From positions 735,501 to 799,500 of the forward strand of contig WPIO01000155.1 of the NCBI GenBank assembly GCA_009760855.2: a stretch of DNA of 64,000 bases, written 5' to 3'. The stretch comes from Cristatella mucedo. Lineage: Eukaryota > Bryozoa > Phylactolaemata > Cristatellidae. A model generated the notes under the pieces. That model did no database searches. It saw only the letters and a program-made list of their open reading frames with translations, and was not told where the DNA came from. Below, piece after piece: positions 21,460 to 37,560 of the stretch (position 1 is its first letter; every line of letters begins with the position of its first letter). The translations under genes were made by a program, and so were the position numbers.

Positions 21460-23260
21460 GGCTACCATATTTAAGTTTGGAAAAAGAGCTCATCTCCTGA
21501 ATACCCATCCGCTCCCAGGTCTTCACTGGCAGACAAGCGTAGCCAAGCCGTAACCAAGATTTGTAATACTTTGTTCGATAAAGGAGTTGCTCCGAAGCTT
21601 TTCAAATCGGCCATCGTTTGATCAATACCCAAAAGCCTGAATTGGATTCAAATTGGATTCCTAGCAAACTATTTTCCAGCTCCCTTCTTACTTTCTTTGT
21701 CAAAATCTCTTGAAAAGATTGACGATAGGTAGCTTTTGGCACACATTAAAAAAATTGTATGAGTTGTCACAAACAATTCAGTCTGGATTCATTTGACACT
21801 ACTCCACCGAAACCGCTGTCCTCCGTGCAATAAAGGACATCCTAAGCAGTAACGACAACGGGTATGTCCCTGCCTTGGCTTTGCTGGATCTGACAGCAGA
21901 GTTAGATACTATCGATCACTATATCCTATTTGAGCGATTAAGAGACATGATTGGTCTGGCAGACGAGGCGCTGGCGTTGTCAAAGTCTCGCTTGTCCAAT
22001 CTAGTTCAATCTGATTCGAGTGGTGGTCAAGTCTCACCTACAAGACATGCCACATGTGTCCAAGAGTCGGTCCTTGGTCATTTTGAGCTCTTTTCCATTT
22101 CTGCTTAACCTCCGGGGGAAATGATTCTGGTGCGTAGGACTAGCTATCAGTTCTATGCTGACGCGATACTCAGCTGTATTTGTCGTTTAAACCATCGGAA
22201 ACTGCTGCAACGACTGATACACTGAATGCCTGCCTTGCAGACACAGATCACGGATGTTGGCAAATTTCCTTAGACTAAATGACAATAAAACAGAACCACT
22301 TCTCGCACGGCACCAAGCCTATAGCTGGACTAGTCGCCTTTGCTCTTCGAATATTAGATTATGTGGTGCAACCATTGCCACGTGTTGAGGCGTCGTATGT
22401 GACTACTACCTAGATTTTGAAAGTTTCATTAAGATGGCGCCATCACTGCTAGCTATCACGCCGAATAACAGCCTCATATGTATAGCGGCAGAAGAGCCTA
22501 CGCGGCCATCACCGCTGCTTGCATAGATCAATAAAGGATCGCCCAGTGCAGGACTCGAACCCACGACCTGGGTCATGAAGAAGGAGCATCTTACCTCGAG
22601 GGTGAAGACCCAAAGACCCAGAGGTAACCTCTGTCTGAGATTTTAGACCCACTACCGCGGCGGCTTGCAATCAACTTAACTAGATCCATGGCTTTGTCGA
22701 GGCTGTATTACTGTAATTCCATTTCGGCTAGGCTACCGAAAAAAGCCACTAGGTCACTTCAGCTGGTGATGAATATGGCTGCGACTAGTTAAAAAGTCCC
22801 AGAGATTCAGCCACGTGTCTCATTTGCTTCGATGAAAGGATGCAGAGTACAATTTTCATGCTGGCCCATAAGGCCAGCTACCGCTTGGCTCTTTCATACC
22901 TAGCTGAACTGCACCACCTCCTCGTGCCCTCAGGTCCTCTACGGACTATTGGTTAGCTGTTCCAGATTTCCCTGCTTACAGACCGTCGGCGACAGAATCT
23001 TTTACTCTTCAGGTATTTTTTACACTCCAGGACCTAGACTATGGAACTCACTTCTACAGGTCTTACGCAACGAAATCTTTTCTCCTGCTGCCGACTGTGG
23101 CATATCCTTTCCAGCCGTCGCAAGCTGCTATTTTCATGCTACTCACTTTCTTGACTACCTGCCTAACTTAGCTAGGGTTCTCACTTTTTCCTAGTTGTGT
23201 GAGATCAAGTCTGTTGGCTACCGCATACGTGCGGAAGGCCGCTTAGGCTTCGTGTGTGCG
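21460..23260 (+). mobile_element. LINE-B copy, old, with RT remnant and nested SINE-A
   Basis: Translated fragments in order are: STETAVLRAIKDILSSNDNG with ALLDLTAELDTIDHYILFER (RT palm motif A region, 21,800-21,940); QFYADAILSC near 22,145 (degraded YADD); then the C-terminal region near 22,720-23,180, including FSPAADCGISFPAV and CYFHATHFLDYLPN. Frameshifts and stops occur throughout. The 3' end near 23,190-23,260 resembles LINE-B (ATCAAGTCTGTTGGCTACCG). Confidence 0.82.
22478..22620 (-). mobile_element. SINE-A copy nested in LINE-B
   Basis: On the minus strand the B box reads GTGGGTTCGAGTCCTGCAC. It is followed by the body (GCAAGCAGCGGTGATGGCC) and TCTTCTGCCGCTATACAT. It interrupts the LINE-B remnant. 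Confidence 0.8.
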
Positions 23261-23261
23261 A

Positions 23262-24242
<981 letters not shown>

Positions 24243-24286
24243 AAATCCCTAGTATGGTGCTGAAGCTACGACGCTTTCAATGGAAC

Positions 24287-24292
24287 TTTATT
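24287..24292 (-). terminator. Candidate polyadenylation signal of antizyme gene
   Basis: AATAAA on the minus strand, about 525 nt downstream of the antizyme stop codon. It is one of few canonical hexamers in that 3' flank. There is no transcript evidence. Confidence 0.3.
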
Positions 24293-24499
24293 TTTTTGAC
24301 TATTATTTACAGGAAAGAAACAGCTTATGTGCTTCAACTGTTCTTTAATTCACGAAAATTCAAAATTACGACACTACACAACTAATATGTAGTCACACTG
24401 GTCTGCCGCAAAAGAAAGGATGGGAAGTTCAATAGCAAAGCCTCAGAGCAGCACCGTACAGCTGAAGTGGCATGACGTGAGCTGCAAGGGAAACAGATC

Positions 24500-24780
24500 A
24501 GCTAAATATAATTATGGATAGGATGAGGAGAAAAAGGAGGGGAGAGAAAAGATATGCGAGAAAAGAGAATAGGAAAAGAGAAGAGGAGAAACAAGAGGAC
24601 ACGGGCAGGAGAGGGCGGAGAGGAGAGGAGAGAAAGCAAAGAAGGAGATGAAAATGGCAAAGAGAAGAAAAGAGAGGAGAGCAGATGAGATGAGAGGAGA
24701 GAGAAGGAGACAAAATGAGATGAGATGAGAGGAGAGATCAGGAGAGCTGATAAGATAAGAGGAGAGAGAGAGAGAGCAGG
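24500..24780. repeat. Purine-rich region in antizyme 3' flank
   Basis: Irregular GAGGAGA/AAGAGAA sequence, strongly purine-biased on the plus strand, so pyrimidine-rich in the antizyme transcript. It starts about 40 bp downstream of the stop codon. Confidence 0.7.
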
Positions 24781-24817
24781 AGAGCCGAGGGAAGCAAAGG
24801 CACCGAGGCTGACGGCG

Positions 24818-29401
<4,584 letters not shown>

Positions 29402-29549
29402 TGCCAGCCAATGGTTGCTTGGGGCAGCAGCAGTAGTGCTGTAGTAAGTAGCATCAGGAAAACAAAGAGGGAAACAAGGTCAGACAGACAGACAGTGAGA
29501 GACATAGACGAGTGAGCCAATAGGGAGACATAGGAGGGGCAATGGTGAG

Positions 29550-29728
29550 CCGTGATGGCACACTAGGTAAGGCGGTTGCTTTCACGACTTAAGTCCCGAG
29601 GTCGTGGGTTCGATTCCTGCGGTGGGCAATCCTTTATCTTGCCACTGCAAGCGGTGGCGATAGCCGTAAAGGCTCTTCTGTCGCTATACCAAAAAGAGGC
29701 TGTTAAATCAGCTTGGATTTATTTATTG
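29550..29728 (+). mobile_element. SINE-A copy, full length
   Basis: Used as the family reference. Start AGCCGTGATGGCACACTAGG, B box GTGGGTTCGATTCCTGCGG, body CCACTGCAAGCGGTGGCGAT, CTCTTCTGTCGCTATAC, tail AAAAGAGGCTGTTAAATCAG and a TTTATTTATT end. Confidence 0.92.
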
Positions 29729-29777
29729 ACAAGGACTGAATGAGAAAGTGTGAGAAACAACATAGATAGTCAAAACA

Positions 29778-29803
29778 AAGAGAAAGGGAGAGAAAGAGAA
29801 AGG

Positions 29804-29846
<43 letters not shown>
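29778..29846. repeat. (GA)n microsatellite
   Basis: A GAGA run of about 68 bp with AAAG and GGGA interruptions at its left part. Confidence 0.93.
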
Positions 29847-29847
<1 letters not shown>

Positions 29848-29849
29848 CA

Positions 29850-31055
29850 GTGAGATGAAGAGATGGAGAAGAAACATACTGTTTTATGTACATCGTAAGA
29901 ATGCTACTAATACCGCCGGTACTGCTAATCCTACTGCTACTACTGACACTAGTAATAGGACAAACATATGGCACCAGAGAACAAGCAAATCTCCTTGTAG
30001 GCACTTCATGCAGGCAGCAACGGTAGCATGCCAAGCTTGCGATTGCAGCAAAGAGAAACAGGAACCGAGTATAAAAAACGGGTGAAGCAAATGCAGTGAG
30101 GATTCAGAAAAAACCTTCTAGCTTAATTTTAACTTTTAAAGTCAGGAGATAAGATATCGGTCTGTGTAGGTCAGGGCTTTGGAAGCATAGGAGCTGAACG
30201 CACGGTCACCTAAGCATGAGGTATAGGCACTCCAATTTTGGCTCCCACATAAGTAGCACCGATACAGATATTGAGATAAACAGCAGCAGCACAGCAACTA
30301 CGACTATGTACCTCACATAGGAGGGGAAGGAGTATGAGGATGAGATGGATGAGGATGACGGATGAGACGGATGAGATGCTTGAACCGAGACTTGGTATGA
30401 AGCTCCGACACTAAGCAGATGTTTCTTGGCTGCCGAAACTAACGTCACAGATAAAACTCGACACTGATAAACGCCACAACCTCCAAATGAAATCTTTGTT
30501 CGAAAACATAGCAAAGAGGATCGTAATACTGCTTTTACATTCCAAAAGCAATATGGGTGCATGGCCAAAATGTACACAGGGCTCTAAGTACTCAGCTATA
30601 GCACATTGCTTTAGACGGATCGCACACTTTTCGGTCTTCTACTGCTCCCTTAATATTGTAAAGCGCTCTCTCTCTCTCTCTCTTAACGTCATAGGTTGGA
30701 CACAACGTTTTGTGGGCCCAGCGTCTGGCTATCCCGATGCAAGGTCGCCAGGGTCAACTCAGTGGTGCCATGTAGCAAGCTGGTGAGCCACACTCTGTAG
30801 CTACCCAGCCAGATGGCTAGCCAATCAGGGTGCTGCCCATGCTCTCCCTCCCTCCACCACCACCACCACCACAGCTTCAGCAGCAGCCGTGGTCTCACCA
30901 GCTGGCAAGCTGCCAAACCAGTGGACTGGCTTCCGAACTAAACCACAGATTAGAGAGCTGCTGCAATCGTGCGGCAGTTAGACAGGGATCTTTACCAGGA
31001 AGATTGCTATCAGTGCATCAACAGGTCTGGCAAGTAGGCAGAGAACTTAATCCCT
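29850..31055. other. Gene-free stretch
   Basis: Short ATG(A/C)G-rich patch at 30,325-30,375 and a (CT)8 at 30,667-30,683. No exon is supported. It could contain an untranslated 5' exon of the antizyme gene. Confidence 0.4.
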
Positions 31056-31059
31056 ATCT

Positions 31060-31140
31060 AGGCACTTGACACGGTCCGAGCCTACGACCTCGGTCATCCA
31101 TCAAAGGCCTGCAGCTTAGCCCCTGGGTCAATTAAGGGCA
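31060..31140 (-). mobile_element. SINE-B head fragment
   Basis: On the minus strand GACCGAGGTCGTAGGCTCGG and the flanking head sequence resemble SINE-B. The LINE-like tail is only partly present (CTAGGCACTTGACA). Confidence 0.5.
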
Positions 31141-31391
31141 GCTGAGAAACGTGCCCGACATCGGTTTACTCGGCCTGGTGACCGGGCCAGAGCCTCTCGT
31201 CGACCGACCTGGTTGGTGTTTGACAGCTCTAAACTCTCGGTGTACCGAGGTAATGCTCAAGGAGCTCAGCCCACAGCAGCACGGGTTCGCGGAGCGAGCA
31301 AAATCGACTGCTCCCTCATCGACCGATACATGATTTGCATGTGCTCGCAGCTCACCGCTCACGGGCCGCCGCAGCTGCAAGACACGAGAGG

Positions 31392-31393
<2 letters not shown>

Positions 31394-31470
<77 letters not shown>
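31394..31470. repeat. (CT)n microsatellite
   Basis: A pure CT run of about 75 bp. Confidence 0.97.
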
Positions 31471-31474
31471 AGGC

Positions 31475-32640
31475 TGCACCAGCGACCGCAGCTGCGGCGC
31501 GGCAATGCCCAGCCGAGGAGCCAGCGGCTGAGCTGCACCTGGCGCAGGCCAGACGGCGTGCGAGCCGCCCGCGCCGACGGATGCACGCGGGGCTGATTCG
31601 CCGCGAGCCTCGATAAAATCACATCTCCGCGCAGAGCAGCTTACGCACGCACGAGCGAGTGGCGATTAGGTCGATGCTGATGCTTGCCGAGTAAAGACGC
31701 CGGCCGGCCGGGGCAACGCTGACGCGCAGCGGCAGCAAAGGCTTGCGCGGCGGCGGTGGCGCCAGTCACCGCAGGCTACGCAGGCGAGCGAGGCCTTGCA
31801 CGTCCTCGCACGAGCGGCACGGCGGCGGCTCAGCGAGTCAGGCTAGCTAGCTAACTCTTCGTTCGGTAAACGGTGACGTCATTTTAGGCTAGACGAAGCG
31901 CTAACTAGCGGAACACGTATGCATTGACAGCCGTCGAAGCTGCCAAGGCGTTATCCACTTTTAGCCTTACATTTGATGGGAGCAGATTCTGTCGAGGCGA
32001 ACCCTCGTTAGCGGAAGATGGCGAACTAGCCGTCAGTCGTAAACATCACGTGCAGTCCGGAACAGCGACCCGCATTAGAGCCGTTAATTGTATGCGCTGC
32101 CGCCAATTAGCCAGCAGGTGGTCGCCGCTGCAGCCTGCAGTACGGCTGCTCCGAGTTACGCCCGCCCCCGACTACGGTTACTGTGGGCCGCCTTATTGCG
32201 GCGCTGGTGCCCCGTACCGAGCCACTAACCGTAACAGCGAACCGCCGTAAAGGTGCGATGGCGGACGAGCCGCACTTGGAGTAGGCACCCCTTTTGTGGG
32301 TCGAACGCTGCGACCTTTGAACTTTTGGCAGCCTCGCTCTGAGCAACTGTCCGGCGGCTCGTGCCCATAGCGGCGCGCGTTCGCGTTGAGCGGCGCGGGC
32401 GCAGGAAGCTGGCGGTCGTCGTGCGTCGGCGAAGTGGGCGGCTACGTCGCGTCGGCTGCGAGTTACCCTCTGCGTCGCATCGACCCTGCGAATGATCAGC
32501 GCATGCGCTGCGGTGCGGCGCAGCAGCGTTCGCCGCGGCTCCACCCAGAGCCCGATTCCCGCTGGCCACAATGAGCTCACGTGCGGAGCTCGACCGATGG
32601 CAACGGCCGGATAGGGCGTGCAATAAGCTCGCGTCGTATA
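31475..32640. promoter_or_regulatory. CpG-rich region, candidate promoter
   Basis: GC- and CpG-rich sequence with overlapping open frames on both strands, none of which I recognise. It lies 2-3 kb upstream of the antizyme coding exon and contains no TE. It could be the antizyme promoter or 5' exon, or belong to an unrelated transcript. Confidence 0.3.
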
Positions 32641-32887
32641 AGTCTCAGCTGGAGACGCGTCTGTTCTCCGGTCAGCTTTCCCTTTGCAGCAGCGAACTTT
32701 CTCTTTGTTAGCCAGAGGTCTTACGAACCGGTGGCCACGAGTGTCTTAATGTCTGCGTTATGCTGCTGTTATGTCTAAGCGTGATAGCTGCTTCCTTTTG
32801 CATGCTTAATAGTGAAAGCTGCTTGCTTTTTGATTGCTTAAAACGATGCACGAGAGTTCAGCCCTCAGTTGCTGATTCTCTCGCTGC

Positions 32888-32965
32888 GGGTGTAAAGTGC
32901 CCGGATAGAGATCTAGTTATCACAGTGTGCAATAGAAACGACCTATTATTATCGATACTATTATT
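32888..32965 (+). mobile_element. LINE-A/SINE-B type tail fragment
   Basis: GTGTAAAGTGCCCGGATAGA followed by a degraded hairpin and a TTATTATCG end. This is only the terminal ~75 bp of either family. Confidence 0.5.
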
Positions 32966-32969
32966 AAGG

Positions 32970-33550
32970 GCGATAACATTGGCTTAGCTCATGCAGCTGC
33001 GACAAGGGAAATGCCGCATCGCGTGCAAGTAGCGGAAAAAGTGCCTGCGAACCTTGAGCTTGCAGACGACGCGTCATGCCGCAGTCAGAGGTTAAAGGTC
33101 CGGGGGGGGCGGCGAAGCGCTAAAAAATCGAGCGTGAAAGCAGCAAGCTCGTACGGAAGAGTTCGTCACCACCTCGCGGCAGTCCCGCAGCTCGGCGTCT
33201 CTGCGCCGCCGCTCGGCGTCTCCGCGCCGCCGGCTTCGCGGGCCTGCCGCAAAGCCGTGGCTGTGCATCGGGGTGCGGCGGACACGACGATTCGTGGGCG
33301 ACTGGTCAACAAATTGGCGCAGCAGCAGCAGGCCCTTCAGCAGAGCTGTCTGCATTACGAGGCACTTCCGTTGAGGGTGTACATAGAGCGACTGAGCTAG
33401 CGGCGAAATACAGTATCTACTCTAAGTATGCTATATTAACTACCTATGACGAGATGAGAACTAACTATGACGAGATACGAGTTGCTTATACCAATAGTAG
33501 CACAAATAGTCTTTTAATAGCGTGCCGGAGAACTCAAGTATAATGCTTAG
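32970..33550. other. GC-rich gene-free stretch
   Basis: A 129-codon open frame on the plus strand (33,011-33,400) is basic and Ala/Arg-rich with no recognised domain. I do not call it a gene. Confidence 0.35.
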
Positions 33551-33554
33551 ACAA

Positions 33555-33632
33555 GAATGCAAAAATAATAATAATAATACGCTTGATAAAGTGCCCTCGG
33601 AGAACTGGCTCGGAGTACTGCAAAGGGTTTGC
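33555..33632 (-). mobile_element. LINE-A 3' tail fragment
   Basis: AATAATAATAATACGCTTGA, then AAAGTGCCCTCGGAGAACTG, is the reverse complement of the LINE-A end. Confidence 0.7.
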
Positions 33633-33754
33633 CGCCAGCTTGAAGAGCCGACTAGAACTGCACTGAATCTCGCTCACGTAAGCACGCAAAGCACAGTTGG
33701 AAAAATTGCGTACGCGTGTAAAAAATAAATATAAGTAAATAAATATATTTCATT

Positions 33755-33890
33755 TGCATAGCGTCCTAAAAAAACTTAATCTCTATTCAGGCACTTTACA
33801 AATGCCATGGCGATCGAGCCCGCGACTTAGGCCAGACCTCGGTCTCTCTGGGCCAAACCAGGCCAACCTCTGGGCCAAACCAGGCCGAGC
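33755..33890 (-). mobile_element. SINE-B copy with internal 25-bp duplication
   Basis: The tail (CTTAATCTCTATTCAGGCAC) and B box are on the minus strand. The head contains TGGGCCAAACCAGGCC twice (33,849-33,889). Confidence 0.8.
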
Positions 33891-34084
33891 GAAACAGATG
33901 CACTGTCTATAAAGAGATACAATGAGCGAATATAGAAGTGTGGCCGAATGTTCATATTCACCTGTATGTCTCTAATAATTGAAGCGAGAAAGTCCTTTGT
34001 CCTTGCGTAACGCGACAAGATGGTGCACTTCCGTCGCGCGGCAAGATGGCGTAATGTTGTCTTCCGTGACCATGCTATGACTAC

Positions 34085-34262
34085 TTCGTGAGCCGTGATG
34101 GCACACTGTGTAATGCGGTTGATCTTCACGACTTCTATTTCGAGTTTGTGCTTCTGAATCCTGTGGTGGGCGATCCTTAATTGTCGCGGACAACAATGTT
34201 TTTAGCCTGCAAGGCCCTTCTTCCGCTATACAAAAAGAGGCTGCTAAATCAGCTAGTTAGTA
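34085..34262 (+). mobile_element. SINE-A copy, diverged
   Basis: Starts GAGCCGTGATGGCACACTG, has the body GTGGTGGGCGATCCTTAATT, and ends CAAAAAGAGGCTGCTAAATC. The B box is degraded. Confidence 0.82.
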
Positions 34263-34321
34263 TTCACTCATTTACATTTACATCTACTATGAATTAGTGA
34301 AGCGAGTCCACAGACAGTGAG

Positions 34322-34324
<3 letters not shown>

Positions 34325-34412
<88 letters not shown>

Positions 34413-34515
34413 CATATATATATACATATATATATATATATCGATATATATATATATATATCGATATATATATATCAATGTATACATATATATGTCAATG
34501 TGTATATATATATTT
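34325..34515. repeat. (TA)n microsatellite with CG/CA interruptions
   Basis: About 190 bp of TA dinucleotides with ATCGATAT and ACATACAT interruptions. Confidence 0.97.
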
Positions 34516-34519
34516 ATAC

Positions 34520-35270
34520 TTTCTTAAAGCGAAGCAAAAAAGCTTAAAGCGAGCAAGTCCACCCGTCCTTCCGTCACGAGGCAAGACGGCGCAGCGTTGT
34601 CTTCCGTGACCAGTACTTCCGCAGCAAGAGCCAGACACCAAGGGCAGGCATGTTTTAATTGTGAGATTTCGTTTTACACATTCCGCTCCTTCATCTAGTT
34701 TTAATTCTTAATTTCCTTATAATTTAAAGTGAGAAAGTCTGTCCTTTCGTCACGAAAAAATGTGGCGCAGCGATGTCTCTCGTGTTCTTCTTCTGAGAAG
34801 GACATTCTGGAGTGCAGACCTGGGGAGTACGTTTGTAATGCTGCAATAAAATGTCACGGCCGGTGCAGAGCCATGACAGACGCAAGCAGACTTGTATTCG
34901 CTTCTTCTTCGGCGGACGACGAAGGTGCAAAGGCATTATTATTATAATTATTATTATTATTATTTTTATTATTACGATGAAGGCCGTCTGCGGGGCGTCT
35001 TGGTTGATGGTCCTAGGCGATCGAGTAGACGATCGCCTTCCTTCACGGGGGCCAGCACTCCGCAAAGGCTGACGAGAACGCCGAGGCTATAGTGACGGGC
35101 GGCGCGTGCGCTTCCGTCAACAACGGCGGACTGCTCGACTTTAAGACGAGCAAAGGCGGAGATTCAACAATGCAACACGCGACTGAGGCCACAAGTCATC
35201 CATCTTCTCCGGCGATTTCCGTCGAACGCTTCCTAACGCCGAGCGAGGCAACTTGCTCGTGCGTCCTTGA
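34520..35270. other. Gene-free stretch with (ATT)n
   Basis: Contains an ATTATT tract at 34,935-34,975. GC-rich frames from 34,980 to 35,290 are not recognised. The end of this stretch may contain more of the helicase fragment that follows. Confidence 0.4.
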
Positions 35271-35274
35271 GGAA

Positions 35275-35893
35275 GTTCCGACTATTGGCTAACATGGAAG
35301 TATGTCGACTTCATGAGAACACGAGCGTAGGACAGAGAGGGCTGTCAATGCTGAAGCGGAGAGCTACGTCGCTTGGCTACTTCAATTTGGCAACGGAACC
35401 CTTCCTTTAGCTTCCGGACAAAGTGACCCAACAGAGCATCGAGCGATTGATCGACATTGATGCATGCATGCATGCATGCATGCATGGATGCTTCAATCCA
35501 TTCCGTCGAACTTATCGATTAAAAGTTTTCTGGCATTTCCACCTCCATCTCTGATCATCGCCGGCTTTCTGGAAGATGTATACTAGTGCCGAAAAATGTT
35601 GCGGTCGAGGCAATCAATAGAGAATGCACCGCGCGCATCCCGGGCGTGGCGTCAGTGTTCGTGGCGCTGATGCGATAGTTGACGCTGAAAACGAAATTGG
35701 CATTCCTCCTCCGGAGTACCTCAGCACTCTCATCCCGCACGTCGTGCTTCCGCCTCGCGAACTCTCGCTCAGACATGGCATGCCCACTATGTTGTTGCGA
35801 AATCTTAACCTGGGGAAGAGGCTCTGCAACGGCACAAGGCTCAAACGCTGTCCAGATTTTACGACGACAAAAAACGCCGAGCTTATTTGTCAC
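35275..35893 (+). pseudogene. Pif1/Helitron-type helicase fragment
   Basis: Successive plus-strand pieces match the C-terminal half of Pif1-family helicases, the kind carried by Helitrons. RLLANMEVCRLHENTSVGQ lies near 35,285 and RCILVPKNVAVEAINREC near 35,573. After a frameshift come EIGIPPPEYLSTLIPHVVLP, PRELSLRHGMPTMLLRNLN and LCNGTRL (35,690-35,850). The last two blocks are the family's usual MLLRNLxxxxxLCNGTRL. Stops, frame changes and a TGCA microsatellite at 35,460 show it is dead. The upstream ATPase half and the Rep domain were not found, so Helitron versus cellular PIF1 ancestry is open; the short divergent fragment favours a transposon. Confidence 0.8.
35460..35487. repeat. (TGCA)n microsatellite
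   Basis: Six to seven TGCA units inside the helicase remnant. Confidence 0.95.
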
Positions 35894-36035
35894 GGTGATT
35901 AAGGTAGTCGCCCCGACGGAGGTCTGACCGAGGTCGTGGGTTCGAGTCTCGTGGCATATGTGCAGTGCCTGAATAGAGATTAAGTTCTTCTAAGACGCTA
36001 TTCAAATGAATTATGTTTATATTATCAAGTGCATT
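35893..36035 (+). mobile_element. SINE-B copy, 5'-truncated
   Basis: Head from GATTAAGGTAGTCGCCCCGA, B box GTGGGTTCGAGTCTCGTGG, tail GAATAGAGATTAAGTTCTTC and ATGAATTATG. It directly follows the helicase fragment. Confidence 0.87.
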
Positions 36036-36134
36036 ATTATTATATTTAGATAGTGTACCAAGAGGTAATAGACGAGTACATTTATGTACGTATTGTATTT
36101 CTATTGTGACTCAGCGAAGCGAGTCCGCGGGCAA

Positions 36135-36510
36135 TAATAATATAATTTATCTCCGTCTGTAACTCCAAAAAGCCATTCAGACTAATTGCGTGTTACGCAG
36201 GAGAATTTTCTATAGCGCACTCACAGCCTAAGCGGTATTCGGTACGCATTCGGTAGCCAACAGACTTCATATCGCGCAACAAAGAGAAAGTGGGAAGCAT
36301 AGCAGAGTCAGGAGAGCAGTTGAGGTAGTGAGTAGCATGGAAGTAGCAGCTCAGGAGGACCGCTGGAAATGATGAGCCACAGTGCAGCAGTGGGTAAGTA
36401 GTTTTCGTTGCGTAAGAACTGTGGAAGCGAGCTCCACAGTCTAGGGCCTGCAGAGCTAAAGCTTCTGTCGCCAACGGTCTTTAAGCAGCAGAACATGGGA
36501 CAGCACACAC
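36135..36510 (-). mobile_element. LINE-B 3' fragment
   Basis: The minus-strand frame reads LKTVGDRSFSSAGPRLWSSL, CYFHATHYLNCSPDSAMLPT and SLLRDMKSVGYRMRTE, then the 3' UTR to the CTCCGTCTGTAACTCC end. 5'-truncated near 36,490. Confidence 0.9.
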
Positions 36511-36864
36511 CCGTGTATATAAATAAATAAATAGATGAATAAATATGTATGTAAATGTATGCATCCGCAATTTAGTGGACGTCACTGCGAATAGCGGTCA
36601 CGGGCATCTCACGACCTCGTACCGCGCGCGTTCACGTGAGAGAGGTAAGGATAGCTCGTCCGCTGGGGCCCGCGAACACGCGTACGTGTCGGCTGCTGCG
36701 CTGACAGGGTCACATGATCCGTGTGGCCATTCGCAATCAATTCCGCATAGTCTGTAAACATGGCCCAGTCTGCCCTGAGTCACGTGCTCCCGATTAGCGC
36801 GCCCTTTGGCCGAATGAAGCCAGATTGTCCAGCTAGAGGGGGGCGGACGACCTGGCGGCAATGC

Positions 36865-37257
36865 CTCGTACAAACCTTAAATCCTTTGGAGACCGTGCAT
36901 TCAGCTCGTATGCTCCCAAAGCCTGGAACTCCCTCCCGACCTGCGTCAGAACATCCCATGACCTGACCACATTTAAAAGAAACTTAAAAACACACCTATT
37001 TAGGACAGCATTTAGTGGGTCCCTGTGATTCGTCCTTGATGTGCTTATGCGTGCTGACACTGTGCATGCTGCCACTAACCACATTTGCATGCTGACCCTG
37101 TGCATGTCACCCCTAACCATATTATTCATTTTGTTTGTTTTTCAAGCATGATTTTAGTTACTATTCAATTGCATATCACTTTGCAGCAAATGTAAAGCGC
37201 CTAGAAAGAGATTAAGTTCTCTGAGGGCGCTTTATCAAGTGCAATATTATTGTTGTT
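36865..37257 (+). mobile_element. LINE-A 3' fragment
   Basis: Begins in TNLKSFGDRAF (CTCGTACAAACCTTAAATCC), continues KAWNSLPTC and DLTTFKRNL, then the 3' UTR and the perfect hairpin AAAGCGCC...GGCGCTTT. Severe 5' truncation. Confidence 0.92.
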
Positions 37258-37307
37258 AATGCCACGCTCACATGCGAACTGCGGCAGCTCTCTTGCTCAG
37301 CCTACAG

Positions 37308-37560
37308 CCTACAAAGTGCCTAGAAATAGATATAGTTGTCTGAGGGTCCCATAAAGGTGTTTTACTATCATTATTACGTCCCCAAGCTAACGCATCGGCG
37401 ACTTGGAGCGGCCGCTCTCGCCAGCGGCAGCACAACGCACGACCGGAAGCAGCTGCACCGTCACCGCCTTTTTCGGGGCACCTTATTATGGCAACTGGTG
37501 TTAAGTGACAAAAAGAGCTTAGGTTCTCTCGGGTCGCTATACAAATATCTTTTTATTGTT
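37308..37560 (+). mobile_element. Two short LINE-A/SINE-B tail remnants
   Basis: AAAGTGCCTAGAAATAGATA near 37,314 and AGAGCTTAGGTTCTCTCGGG near 37,514 are diverged copies of the shared 3' hairpin. The second ends in CGCTATACAAATATC. Confidence 0.5.

Noticed and set aside
33011-33400. 129-codon basic frame
   Set aside because: No domain, no splice or promoter evidence, GC-rich chance frame likely.
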